Of a DNA stretch of 64,000 bases, positions 33,585 through 44,644 are shown one piece after another. Below the pieces are notes generated by a model. It searched no databases, had not been told where the DNA came from, and saw only the letters and a list, made by a program, of their open reading frames with translations. How positions within the stretch are numbered: the first letter of the stretch is position 1; every line of letters begins with the position of its first letter. The translations under genes were made by a program, and so were the position numbers. The stretch lies in contig CAJHNH020004891.1 of the NCBI GenBank assembly GCA_905116865.2, positions 506,501 through 570,500 on the forward strand, given 5' to 3'. The DNA comes from Candidula unifasciata. Its lineage: Eukaryota; Mollusca; Gastropoda; Stylommatophora; Geomitridae.

Positions 33585-33800
33585 TTTACCTTGTTTTGGT
33601 GGGTAGCAGGTGTTAAACAATGGTTGAGGAACACTGTGCTAACCTGCCGCTTCATCGGCTTCCACCTCGCCTCGTTTTGGTCGGTAGCAGGTGTTAAACC
33701 ACTGCCTTCTCTAAGACTGGAGCCGGCCGTGGTTAAACTAAGGTTGAAGAACACTGCGCAAAACCTGCCGCTTCATCGGCTGGCAACTTGCCGCTTCCCC
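33585..33800. repeat. Imperfect direct duplication (~125-bp period)
   Basis: GGTTGAGGAACACTG...AACCTGCCGCTTCATCGGCT recurs as GGTTGAAGAACACTG...AACCTGCCGCTTCATCGGCT. A GTTTTGGT.GGTAGCAGGTGTTAAAC segment also occurs twice (cited in part). Resembles decayed hAT-end sequence. Confidence 0.6.
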
Positions 33801-34102
33801 TTATCAAAATGCCAATGTTATTTTCACGTAGCCTTGTTGCATGGTCGAACAAACTTACCCGAATTTAATAGCAGCGGAAATCTTCAAGCCGGAAAGAAAT
33901 AACGCGCTCAGATTTCGTACTCTGTCACAAACATTTAAATCTGACAAGTGTGTGATGGCAAGCTGATAGCACTTAACAACAAACCCCGTCTATTTTTTTG
34001 CCTTCCCCCCCCCTCCCCACTCTCCACAAATTAAAAGCTACATTTAACTGTGAATCCTTGACACCTAAAGCTGGCAGGCGTTTAATCAGGGCTGGTTTCA
34101 AA

Positions 34103-34484
34103 CCAGCGTTTCTCAACCGCTTGACACACCAAAAGACTGTAAATCGTTTCACGGTTCCTTTAAAGTCAAGAGTGAATCGACCTGAGAGGCAAGGAACCAG
34201 CAGTCTGCATACAAATAAGTCAGATCTGTGAAAGAGATGCACACGCAACGCTCAGGTTCTAGAACAGGACTGCAAGTCCAGAACTAGGTGAACAACCAGA
34301 ACTTTCCGCCAGAGTTTACAGCTGGTGAACGCGAAGAAGAAGAAAAAGAAGAAGATAGCTTCACGGCCTATCTAACAGCTAACCGAACCTAGAAACAAAA
34401 TCAAATGCAGACAGCAGTTTATTTGTTCAATCCAATGTCACAACATTACAATTTCCAGCGGATGCGAAATCTTTTGACCCCCCC

Positions 34485-34515
<31 letters not shown>

Positions 34516-34661
34516 GAAGTTTAATTCTGCAGACTGCAATCCAGGAGAAGAAAAACTAACTATCCTACACCGTTATGTGATTAGGTAGAATTCTGTGGCG
34601 ACCCACATCGCCCTCTCCGCGACCCACCAATGGGCCGCAACTCACTGCTTGGAGAACACTG
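34103..34661. mobile_element. hAT-type MITE carrying an R1 insertion
   Basis: Ends CCAGCGTTTCTCAACCGC and CTTGGAGAACACTG are related inverted termini. Flanks GTTTCAAA (34095-34102) and GTTTCAAC (34662-34669) are an 8-bp TSD with one mismatch. An R1 copy (plus, ~34150-34357, 5' truncated) lies inside. Confidence 0.7.
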
Positions 34662-34798
34662 GTTTCAACAAGGTTGGGTTATTAGGATGATTCCTATGTC
34701 TTGGCTTGCCCCGTTTTGTTGTGAGTCTAGTTCTAGGCAGAATTTGATATTTAACCGCTGCGCTGTCTTGTGAAATTATAATCTGGAACCGGCAACAC

Positions 34799-34838
<40 letters not shown>
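34799..34838. repeat. (TG)n microsatellite
   Basis: About 19 TG units. Confidence 0.95.
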
Positions 34839-34883
34839 AGAAAAGAGGCGCACAACATTGGTAAAGGACTAAAGAGGTTAAAT

Positions 34884-35061
34884 CAGTGGTTCTCAACTTT
34901 CCTAAGGTGGCGACCTTAAATACAGTTCCTCGTGTTGTGGCGACCCCCAGCCATAAAATTATTTTCGTTGTTATTTTATAAGCTTCAGCGAATATCTGTC
35001 TTTCGAAGATCTTTGGCGATCCCTGTAAAGGGGTCTTTCGACCCACAGGCTGAGAACGCTG
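34884..35061 (-). mobile_element. SPIN-like hAT MITE with perfect 8-bp TSD
   Basis: 178 bp. Plus-strand start CAGTGGTTCTCAACTTTCC; end GACCCACAGGCTGAGAACGCTG (cited in part), so termini are inverted. Flanked by GGTTAAAT at 34876-34883 and 35062-35069, the 8-bp TSD of hAT transposons. Internal blocks TTGTGGCGACCCCCAGCC and ATAAAATTATTTTCG resemble the SPIN/Charlie non-autonomous group as I know it. No transposase. Confidence 0.85.
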
Positions 35062-35114
35062 GGTTAAATAAATACAATCTCTAAACTAGGACACCCATAT
35101 ATAACGCTCCCCGT

Positions 35115-35300
35115 ACAAACAGGGGCGAAATGTTTCGTTATTTTATAGCCTTACGCCGGCTATAGTCGCAGTCCTAGTATAACCTAAAGGTTGGGGGGGG
35201 GGGGGAGGGGTTGGGTGACTTGTAATCCTCATCCGAATGATTGTACTTTGTGTTACCGGGTGCTGGTCGCTCGTTGTGCGGTCGCTGAACGACACACATA
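35115..35300 (+). mobile_element. R5 copy
   Basis: AATGTTTCGTTATTTTATAGC ... TCCTCATCCGAATGATTGTA, CTTTGTGTTACCGGGTG. Contains a poly(G) run at ~35191-35204. Confidence 0.6.
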
Positions 35301-35361
35301 CATATATAATAGGAGGCATTTTTTTTTTTTTTTAATTTAAAGAAGCTTCCCAATGTAAGTA

Positions 35362-35529
35362 CAGTAAAACCTCCTTAAAATATATTCGCTTAAGACGAAC
35401 ATTCCGGTTAACATGAAAACAATTCTGGTACCCGTGATGTACTATTGTTACTAGTCCCCGATTAAAACGATATATTTTAACATGAAGTCGATTTTCTGTC
35501 CTATGGAATGCTATGACGAGGTTTTACTG
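35362..35529. mobile_element. Pogo/Tigger-like MITE with TA TSD
   Basis: 168 bp with inverted termini CAGTAAAACCTC and GAGGTTTTACTG, flanked by TA on both sides (35360-35361, 35530-35531). The CAGTNAAACCTCG-type terminus is typical of pogo-group Tc1/mariner elements. Interior has no ORF. Confidence 0.85.
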
Positions 35530-35759
35530 TAACAGCGTTGATGGGGCGATAGTAGCTTCCTACAGATAAAAGGGGTGGTGGTGGAGGGGGAGGGGGGGGG
35601 GGTGTTTGGATCCACAGCTGCGCATCGGGGTCTTTATCATATGTGTAATTTTTTATTTAACAACATTAGGTATCTCAAATCTCTCTGAATGTAACGCGAA
35701 TTTCATTATGATAGATTTGAACAAATAACCTTATCCTGAATGTGTCTCATAGAGAAAAG

Positions 35760-35763
<4 letters not shown>

Positions 35764-35838
<75 letters not shown>

Positions 35839-35850
35839 TATAGATATATA
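35764..35850. repeat. (AT)n microsatellite
   Basis: About 70 bp of pure AT followed by TATATAGATATATAG variants. Confidence 0.97.
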
Positions 35851-36109
35851 GTAGTTATACACGGGAAGAAATACAGATACACAACAGGGAGACAATTGGT
35901 CATTGCATCTCTTTGTTAGCTTAAAGAAGCCAAATCTCATGCTACAGGTGCCGAAACAGGAATCCTGGCGGTAATAAGCAGAAAATAATAGTTACGTCCC
36001 CGCGGAGAGCTGGAGTAAGAGGAGATAAGTGTACAATGAAGGAAATTTAAAACAAACGTGACTAGCGATGACAAGGGGTGATTATCAGTGGAACTGGTTT
36101 AGAACACCA

Positions 36110-36600
36110 AGGACAGAAATATGTGGAGAGTCGTGAGCGCTTACGCCGCCTGGCAGGACACACGATGAGGATGGCTGAAACCCGTTATTGAGTTAATTGA
36201 AGAAAAATTGATTTTAAAAAAAAAAAAGGTTATCTGGCTGGAATGTTCTGATATCTACCAAAGAGAGCCCGGACGAAGAAATATAATGAACACAAAGAAA
36301 TGGGAAAGGCAACGCAAAATATGGAAAGACGGCATCAAAAAACCACCTTAAAGAAATGAAGACCAACCTAAATAACGCATCTGGTGGGTGGGTGGGGGGA
36401 CACAAAGATAATCCCTTACATTCTTTCCACACCCCACCCAAACAATTCGCTGAGGCAACTGGGAAAAACAGAAGAAGAAGAAAGAAGAAGAAGAGGAAGA
36501 AGGAAGAGGAAGAAGAATGGTTCCCTGCGAACTGTGAAGGCTGGAAACTATGGCTGATGTCAAACACTGCAAACCAAAAAAGAGAAGAAAAAATAGATTT
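36110..36600 (+). pseudogene. Possible LINE C-terminal relic
   Basis: Reads RERLRRLAGHTMRM at ~36130 and a decayed RKIWKDGIKK at ~36320, as at the end of LINE ORF2, then an A/G-rich GAA-type stretch (36470-36520). Frameshifted. Confidence 0.45.
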
Positions 36601-36614
36601 CCTCTACCGAACTG

Positions 36615-36835
36615 AACTGACTTTCTACCCCACCAGGACATCACACAAGCGGTAAACACCCGACGACACAAAGTGCCATCATGTGGATGAGGATCACCCG
36701 TGGAGAAGTACCAGAAACCGCGTTCAGTCATTAGACCATATTTATTGGGCCAGGCTATATTGCGGCCCCTGGCAAGAGCCAGGGTGGAGCTTCAAAGTAA
36801 CGAAAAATTGCATCCCACAGGGGCATGACTAACGA
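36615..36835 (-). mobile_element. R5 copy (reverse)
   Basis: Plus strand ACCAGGACATCACACAAGCG, CACAAAGTGCCATCATGTGG and AATATTGCGGCCCC-like, GAAAAATTGCATCCC, reversed relative to 52890. Confidence 0.6.
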
Positions 36836-37039
36836 TTAGTATTTTCTCTACCTTTCAACGCTTCTTCTAATTTGGAGAGAGAAAAAAATAAACTTTAAAA
36901 AGGAGAATATAGAGAAGCTCAACGGAATAAAATCACAACGGGTACGTCACATGAGCCATGATAGATTACTGCACTTTGAAGACAACAAGGAAAAAATAGG
37001 AAACAGGAACAAAAAGAAACGAAATCGATCAAATAAAAG

Positions 37040-37300
37040 TGTGCCGCGTGATGTATTACATACAGCATTCTAACGACAACTAACTTGGCAAAGACCGGGG
37101 CTATAACATTTCGCTGGCGCTGTCAGAATGGACTGCCTGGCGATCTAGAAATGACAGCAGCGCCTTTAGATCCGCGCCGACGGCAGGCAGCCCTGGTCGA
37201 GCATCACATGCGGCGTCACAGTTCGTATAGCCGTTCAACGATCTTCACACTCACGCCCAACTGCGCTAACGGTTCATAAAACAAGGTAAAATCTGGAAAT
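37040..37300. other. G+C-richer unique segment, no gene proven
   Basis: A plus-strand 64-codon ORF (MAKTGAITFRW...) has coding-like composition, but no splice context or similarity was recognised. Confidence 0.15.
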
Positions 37301-37615
37301 GTGGACGTACTGTGCTAGAACGAATGTTTTACAAATCGACTGGGTGAGTATGGAGTAGTGGGGAGGAGAGAGAGAGAAAGATAGAGAGAGAGAGAGGAGA
37401 TACTTCAACAATTAACTTGTGCGGTTTTCTGCCAGACGCGGTGAGTCGACTGGCAGCGAAATAAGGATCCAAAACGTGTATTTAATAAACATGCATACAC
37501 GACCGTCGAACAACGGCGATCGTTTGAAACTCCATTTGAGCAAAAAGAGACTGCTTCACTCATCTGTGAACACTACGTTAATTCAGACACACTATACTAG
37601 ACTCAGTTATGTCTA

Positions 37616-37899
37616 TCCTCGCGTGGGTTCCGGGACCTCATTGCTGGTAAAACAAGAACGACCCATTGCCTTTCATATAAGCATGTCGTAAGAGTCGACT
37701 AACTGTGAGCTTTCTTCGAAGTCGGAGTGCATCTGCCTGAGTGGCAAGGAACCAACAATCTGCATAGAGATAAGTCAGATGTGTAAAACAGATGTGCACG
37801 CAACACTTACGCCCTGGACCAAAACTAAAGTCCGGAGGTGGACGAATACCCAGAACTTTCCACCAAAGCCGGTTTAAAGCCGGTGAACGCGAAGAAGAA
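37616..37899 (+). mobile_element. R1 copy with 9-bp TSD
   Basis: TSD TTATGTCTA at 37607-37615 and 37900-37908. Full length with short GAA tail. Confidence 0.9.
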
Positions 37900-38184
37900 T
37901 TATGTCTACTATATTCACTTACCAACACTACTAGACTTTCAACACTCCATTCTTTTTTCAAAACCATATTCATAGGGAATCAAAAGGGGGGGGGGGGGGG
38001 GGCGCGATGGCACTAGATAGGACATATCAAGAATGGCTTGGCGTAAGTCAGTCGGTGGCCCATGGTCCAACGAGGAGTATAGGATATATGAAGCCCATGG
38101 AGAGAGCAGCACAGGGGTAATTATTTCTTTCCAACTGAACAGGACAGGCCGCGTCACCGTCACTTCTGTCTGTATTCGCTGCTT

Positions 38185-38420
38185 TTTTATTTTATGGCGG
38201 TACAGACGGGGGAGGGGGGCGGGGGGTCTTTAGGCTGAGAATGTAGGTCCGCTTGGCTAGAGCTGTCGCCACGAACTGCGCAGGTTAACGTGCTTATTTC
38301 TGCTTCTGGGAGAAAAACTTCCATCACCTTGCCGGGGGTAGAACTCAAGTCTACCACTTGAGAGCCCGACGTTGTAACCGCTGGGCCAGCCATTCCTCCA
38401 GACACTGCAAATCTGGTAGT
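38185..38420 (-). mobile_element. tRNA-headed SINE of another family
   Basis: On the minus strand GGCTGGCCCAGCGGTTACAA (A-box-like), then GACTTGAGTTCTACCCCCGG (weak B-box). Single copy in the window. Confidence 0.5.
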
Positions 38421-38869
38421 GTTTAATCGGAAGCACTTCACCTCTCTCACCTGGATCTACACACCTGTGTACACCGGAGTAAAAGGTGCAGGTGAAGCAA
38501 ACGAATGCAGGTAACGACAAGTACTGCAGCAAAACAAGCGAGAAGACGCAGGGGCAGTCGTGATATAATCAAGTCTGCAAGGAAAAGGCTGGTGGATAAT
38601 GACGAGTGGGGTCCACAACGCTAACCTGATTACATGACCTGGAAGTAAAGCTCGGCAAACCACTGTCTGTCCGCTTCAAGGTGAAAACTATGAGAAATAT
38701 ACCAGTCTCGCGTTCAATGAAGGAACCAGGTGATGTTTGCAGCATCGGGGAACAACGCACGTATTGGAATGTCTAAAGAGGAGTGCTGCCGACTGATAAC
38801 TGAGTACGTATTAGAATGTCTAAAGAGGAGTGCTGCCGACTGATAACATTTAACAACAAAAAGTTAGCT

Positions 38870-39810
38870 GCATATCCTGAACAGGACATGGCAGAACCAA
38901 CACCAGAGGTTTTTCTAGGCAAATTTTACGTTCAGTAGTTTGCCATTGCCTCTGCACAGTCAGCTCTCTGGTTCTACCCCCCTCCCCCACCCAAACAGAC
39001 AGTCGAATATTTTAGAGGGTGGTAAATAGGCTGCATGCAGTCGTGGGACCTAGGCTGCACCCTCTCGTGGGTCGTAGGTGGGTTGGGGTTGAGCCAAGTT
39101 CTAGATGTCCTGGGATAGTTAAAGGCACCAGAAAGCCGGGAAACCCGCCACCGTCGAAAATATGGACTGTCCTGAGACGCCATATTGGGAAAGCACCAGC
39201 TCACGCTACCACGTAGAAAGTTCTGCTGCCAAATCGTCCGCAGCTGGGATCGAACCCGGCACTACGAAGCAGGTTCGTAACGCCCAAGTCGCAGACGCCG
39301 ACATAACATAATACCCTAAGCACAGTAACGAACCCTTTTTTTTTAGACCAATCGGCAATAGGTGGGTGACACGGCCAGCTCCAGATATAAGGCCGTACAG
39401 CTCAATGAATTATTATTCTGAAGATAAATAAATGAGCTAATAGAAAATGTTTATCTTCAAAATGATAATTCATTTAATAACAAATGTTGCAAATTAATTA
39501 AACTGTAGTTCAATTTCTGTATATAACAATTGTTACACACCGATTGGCCACGCCAGCCTCACAAAAACGGGAATTCCCGTTTGAGCTGGACGGCTTTATA
39601 TGTGGATCTGGCCGTGGTGGGTGATATAGTCAACATTACGCCGGTCGCTTTTATTTCTCAACACTTTACCTGGTGCCCATTTAAGGCTGGGTTGACCCGG
39701 AAGCCAAGGTCATTTTCATTTAGGGAAAAAGTCCGGCTTCGCCAGGACCTGACCCCACGATCTTCGGATTCGCAAACGAGCGTCTGGCCTCTACACCAGT
39801 GGCTGCCCGC
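38870..39810 (-). mobile_element. Split R3 (38870-38970, 39215-39300) and R2 fragments (39335-39390, 39600-39810)
   Basis: R3 body and head are separated by ~245 bp of other sequence. The head still shows CGGGTTCGATCCCAGCTGC on the minus strand. The 39600 R2 copy keeps A-box CACTGGTGTAGAGGCC and body. Confidence 0.65.
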
Positions 39811-40257
39811 ATAATAATGCTGAAATCGTTAATTCTCAGTCCCCTGACATGGCTATATCTACTTGTACAAGCTGTCCACACAAAATGTGATCACATCTAC
39901 AAAAGAAGACTTATATGTTTATCACCAGCTACGATGTAAAGAACTCTTCCTGAGTTAACTCCCGTCTTGAAAAAAAAAAAAGATAGCCCGAACTTCACAG
40001 TGAATAAGTCAGAAAACATCTGATAAAGGCAGAAGCGATCTCTTATTCGGAATTTGTATAACCATAGACAGCAGCGTTTCTCAACTTCCTTTATTTGAAC
40101 CTCATTTTTTTAAATATTATTTTGTGTGGCGAGTCTGCGCCTGTGGCTTGGGGGTGGGGGTGAAGGCTATTTCACAATCCCGATAGACCGGGGTTCGAAG
40201 CTAGGTGATTTGGCAGCAGATCGTTTTGAGTCGATTTTCAGAACTGAACGTTTGTCA

Positions 40258-40500
40258 ATCGGGCGCCGCCGTGGTGCAGCGGCTAGATGCTCGCCTGCAG
40301 GTCCAGATGAATTTTTTTTTCAAGCATGACATTGGCTCCCAGGTCGACCCAGCCTTAAGTGGGTAAAGATAAAGTCCTGGGGGTAAAGGCGGCCGGCGCG
40401 ATGCTGACCATATCGCCCATCGAGGTCTATACACATATAAATCTAGACTCATATGGCCAATGCGCTACTAGCATTTAATGGGATCTTTATAGCTGTCAAA
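40258..40500 (+). mobile_element. R2 SINE lacking its B-box segment
   Basis: Begins GCCGCCGTGGTGCAGCGGC, jumps from CGCCTGCAG to the AGCATGACATTGGCTCCC body, and ends GGGATCTTTATAG. The lost segment includes the B-box. Confidence 0.75.
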
Positions 40501-41137
40501 CAATTAGGTGCCGTCTCCACATTAAAGGTTGGCTGCAATGGATCGCCATCACACCCCCTCTTTTGGTTGTACACTCTCTCAGATTGCTATTCTTCCAACT
40601 CTTAATATTGTCCTCCCACATGTATCGTTATCTGCCCCTTACACTCCTACCATCGACCTTTCCCTTCGGTAAGGCTTTTAAATGCGTGTTATGTATTTTA
40701 ATGTGGCAAAATCATTTTAATTGTCTATTTTGTATTTACTGATTAGTGACCGTACCGTTCACTAATCAATGGCTTTGATGACCATGAGGTGAAAAAGGGA
40801 CACACCATTAATATTTTAAGCTGAAAACAGGACATCCCAAGCGAGTCACTTGCACCCCTTCTCCTTTCCACCCCCCCCCCCCCCCCCCCCCGGGGGGTTC
40901 AGGGTCATCCGGGTGAACGGGTTAATGTTCGCTCAAAAATGGCATTAAAACCCGAACCACTGCCGCCAAGAAATAAACGAAACAATATGATCTTTAACTA
41001 CGATTATAAAATGCTACGATAAAAATTCCCACCATCATAATTCAGGCATTCACAGTATCTAGAACTATAAATCCTAATAAAAATCTTCATATACAAATAT
41101 AATGTCTGCTCTGTTCTCGAGATAAAACGGGACGTTT

Positions 41138-41680
41138 GGTTTAGGTTTATACAAGGGATCAAACTCACGGCACAAGGGTAGTAACTCATAAGGGCTCCAT
41201 TCTACTCCTGACTCAAGCCTGAGTCTGAAGAATCTCAGGGCAGTGCACGAACTCCGTAGCAACGGTGAGGATCCTGAAATACTTTAGGTAGATTTTTAAC
41301 TGCAAGTTTTGCCCGGGCAGTGCCGTCAGGCTACTTTCTTCGATTTCCAACAGCCAAGGAATTTTTTTTACGTGCGCAACAATACACACGGAAGTCCGAT
41401 CTTACTAACCAGAGACCAAAGGAAAACTACTAGAAGTCCACATTTTAAAAAACGGGACAATGGGCGCTTAGTACTGACGGGACACACCGAAAAAAGGAAC
41501 TGTCGGGGAGAAAACGGGACGCGTGGTCACCCTACCAATGGCAAACTACTAAACTTAAAGTTGCCGAGTTCGTTCTGAGATTCTTCGGACTCAAAACTTG
41601 AGTTAGAAGTAGACCGGAGCACTTATGGGTTACTATTACCGTTGTGCCATGATGTTGATCTGTTGTTTGAACTTAAACCT
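41138..41680. mobile_element. Large foldback, ~120-bp arms, ~300-bp loop
   Basis: The left arm 41138-41262 (AACTCATAAGGGCTCC, GAGTCTGAAGAATCTCAG) is the diverged reverse complement of 41559-41680 (CTGAGATTCTTCGGACTC, GGAGCACTTATGGGTT). Short ORFs here are repeat-derived. Confidence 0.7.
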
Positions 41681-42082
41681 GCCGAGTAAAATCACAAACA
41701 GCCAATACAAATGCCGCAGTCTAGTTCGTGCCGTCTTGACAAGGAGGTGCAACTTTTAATTCTGCTTTCCCCGCCTCGCACTTCGCAGTTTAGCCATCTT
41801 AAGAGAATGCCCTGGTATCAAGTGCCGGAGACAGCAAACTGGAGACATATAACAGACACAGGGCGGGGGGCGGGCCATATAAAAGACGGAGCTACAGCAT
41901 CAAAAACGATTTTTACAGAAATGAAGATCAATACTGGATTAAAAAGAGCACACAGGCGAACCTTACAATTTCCAACCTACCAGTTGGAGTAACTGCAGGA
42001 AAAAGAAGGTGGAGAAAGAGGGGGAGAATAAGAGGAAAGAGAAGAGAGGAAGAAGAATATTGAGGAGGAAGAGAAGCAGCAG

Positions 42083-42253
42083 CTTCTTGTCTGTTATTTC
42101 ACGCCATCTCGGGGGTTCGGGATATCATAGGGAATTCCCTGGAAAATCCAATAGTATAGGGGTATTAGGGTGTGAACAAAATATTTGACATTCGCAGGAA
42201 TTCCCAACGAAATCTCGGAGCCCCCGAGATAGGGTGAAATAACAGACAAGAAG
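42083..42253. mobile_element. Foldback MITE, 171 bp
   Basis: Termini CTTCTTGTCTGTTATTTCAC and GTGAAATAACAGACAAGAAG are perfect 20-bp inverted repeats; pairing continues imperfectly for ~65 bp (CCATCTCGGGGG / CCCCCGAGATAGG). Inner motifs resemble those of the 31982 element. Confidence 0.9.
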
Positions 42254-42259
42254 CAGAAG

Positions 42260-43460
42260 AAGAAGACTACACCCCTCAAGCATTTATCGCTTACATCCAA
42301 CCCCTCACCACAGGCCCGAGAGCCCCACAAGTTGAGAATCGCCGGTACACCAATGATGTGTGCGTCATGGCGAACGAAAGCAAGAAGCCTACGGTTTAAG
42401 TATAATGGCTGCTCACGGGGATACCGTTCATTAAGCACACACAAGAACCGCAGTGTAGTTGCCCCGTAAATCCAGCCCCCCCTGCGGATAGCTGATGAGA
42501 GTTTCAACTCAAGCGAGTTATGCGAACAGACAGCCACAAGATTGAATAACCAAGCGGGTAACATGGTGCCTGGGAGGTGGAATAGGGTTTTTTAAAAAAT
42601 CTAGACTATCGTCTCGATTGGGCGGGGAGTGGATGGGATTTCAACAGGCTAGGTTTGTGGTTTATCATTAAGCGCATCCACCAGGTGGCGGGTGTTAAAG
42701 CCCTTTACCCGAGTGCAATTTTTCCACTAGGGATCGTTACCGGAGCAAGAGCGTCGTGCTTCGGCCGACGACGCTCTCTGGACATGTATTCTGGACATGT
42801 CAAGTGCCACTGTGGTCTGTAGAGACGTTGATGGAGGGTGCAGTTTCCGGGAAACAATTCAGAAGGCTACCTCCGCGAATGTGGATACAAAACACAGAGG
42901 GCAACTGATTATGAAAGCACACAGGGTTGGATAATTGGTAGGAGAAAGAGAGACTTTTAGGGTGCAGTGAAGAGAGCGATGTTCTGCAAAGGATATGCTG
43001 ATTGACTGATTTGCCTAGTTGAAAAAAAAAAAAACATTAACCACTAGCCATTCACTATATCTGATCATCAGTGGAAGTGATCAAAATATCAAAGACCAAG
43101 ATCTGTAGTGAGACATTAGGACCTACGCAGCCTAGCTTGGCACAGGATAATGATGTTAGTTATATATGAAGAAAGACAGCAAGGAAAAGATAATTTGTTT
43201 TGTCATTTGATCTTTTTCCACATCAACAGCGATGCAACACTATAAATTGTCAAATATTTTGAGAAAATTAAAGTCAGGCAACAAAGCCATTCTGGGATAA
43301 TACAGATCTAAACAAAAAAGCCCCAAAGTACCGTATTTCTCAAAGTATAAGACATGCTTATTTTCCCCAAATATAGGGGGGGGGGGGGGGGGGGGGGGAA
43401 CTGTGTGCGTCCTATACAATACTTAAATAATTAAATGGTCATTTTCTGCGCCTTTAGACA
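42260..43460. other. No gene recognised; short LINE-like end at ~42890-43015
   Basis: Mostly unique. A LINE 3'-end-like stretch (GATGTTCTGCAAAGGATATGC) lies near 42980, and poly(G) of ~27 at 43376-43400. Confidence 0.45.
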
Positions 43461-43469
43461 TACTGTGGA

Positions 43470-43770
43470 TAAAGTAAGTAAGTAAAGTAAAGATTCATTT
43501 TCACGCCTTTACGCGCATCAGGCATATGGGAAGAGCACTCATATTTTTACAGACCAATCGGCACTCGGTGGGTAATGTGGTCAGCATTACGCCGGCCGTC
43601 TTTACTTTCCCAGGACAGCCATCCTGGTACCCATTCGAGGCTGGGTCGGCCTGCGACGTCCCATACCACGAGAAAAATCCACATAGCCCGCAGTGGGTTT
43701 CGATCGCGGTACGTTGGATTACAAGTCGGACTCGCAACACCTTAGCCATGGACGCCGCATTAGCCCAATC
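43470..43770 (-). mobile_element. Chimeric SINE: R3-type head on R2 body
   Basis: On the minus strand the head is CATGGCTAAGGTGTTGCGAG and the tail is the R2 end GAATCTTTACTTTACTTAC. Same head/body junction as 11520-11800. Confidence 0.8.
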
Positions 43771-43944
43771 CCATGTGGAAGATTTTCTCAGTATTATGCA
43801 AGTATTCGAAATGCTACCCATAACAGCTTTGCACAATCAGATCCAAAGTTTAAATTGTACTTTGATTTTGCTGCTTATACCTCTGCACCCCCCCCCCTCA
43901 ACCCAAGTGATGCGATTGATGCGGCTGCCTCTCTGTATCATAAT

Positions 43945-44170
43945 ACGGCACAGCCCTGGCTGGACCTATATTTTATAGACAAATCGGCGCTTGGTGGTTG
44001 ATGTGGTCAGCAACATGCCAGCCACCTTTACCTCCCCAGACTATACCTGATACCCACTCAAGGCTGGGTCCACCTAGGAGCCAAGGTAATTTTTTTTTAA
44101 AAACCAATCTCCATCAGGACCTGAACCCACAACCTTCTGATCCGCAGGCGAGCGTCTAGCCACTACATCA
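43945..44170 (-). mobile_element. R2 SINE whose head runs into a minisatellite
   Basis: Body from CTGGACCTATATTTTATAG to the head GCGAGCGTCTAGCCACTAC; the head sequence is amplified immediately to the right. Confidence 0.85.
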
Positions 44171-44495
44171 TGAGGGCTAACCACGTCTAGCCACTACACC
44201 ATGAGGGCTAACCACGTCTAGCCACTACACCATGAGGGCTAACCAAGTCTAGCCACTACACCATGAGGGCTAACCACGTCTAGCCACTAAACCATGAGGG
44301 CTAACCACGTCTAGCCACTACACCATGAGGGCTAACCACGTCTAGCCACTACACCATGAGGGCTAACCACGTCTAGCCACTACACCATGAGGGCTAACCA
44401 AGTCTAGCCACTACACCATGAGGGCTAACCACGTCTAGCCACTACACCATGAGGGCTAACCACGTCTAGCCACTACACCATGAGGGCTAACCATA
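44150..44495. repeat. 31-bp minisatellite (~11 units) made from a SINE A-box segment
   Basis: Plus-strand unit GTCTAGCCACTACACCATG then AGGGCTAACCAC. The reverse complement is GGTTAGCCCTCATGGTGTAG then TGGCTAGAC, so every unit carries TGGTGTAGTGG, a consensus pol III A-box. No B-box occurs inside the array. Confidence 0.93.
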
Positions 44496-44644
44496 AAATG
44501 GCCGTGTACATTTTTTTTAAATTTCCAGTTTCAAAATCAAGGTGCATCTTATACATGAGAGAGTCTTATACTTGGGGAAATAACAATAGTTTGCAAACAA
44601 TTTTTTTCCTGTTACTTAATTTTGCATCTCTCTGGCTCAGAGAC

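Noticed and set aside
36348..36731. Plus and minus ORFs rich in Lys/Glu or Ser/Phe
   Set aside because: Low-complexity GAA/TTC stretch within a LINE-like relic; no splice or family support.
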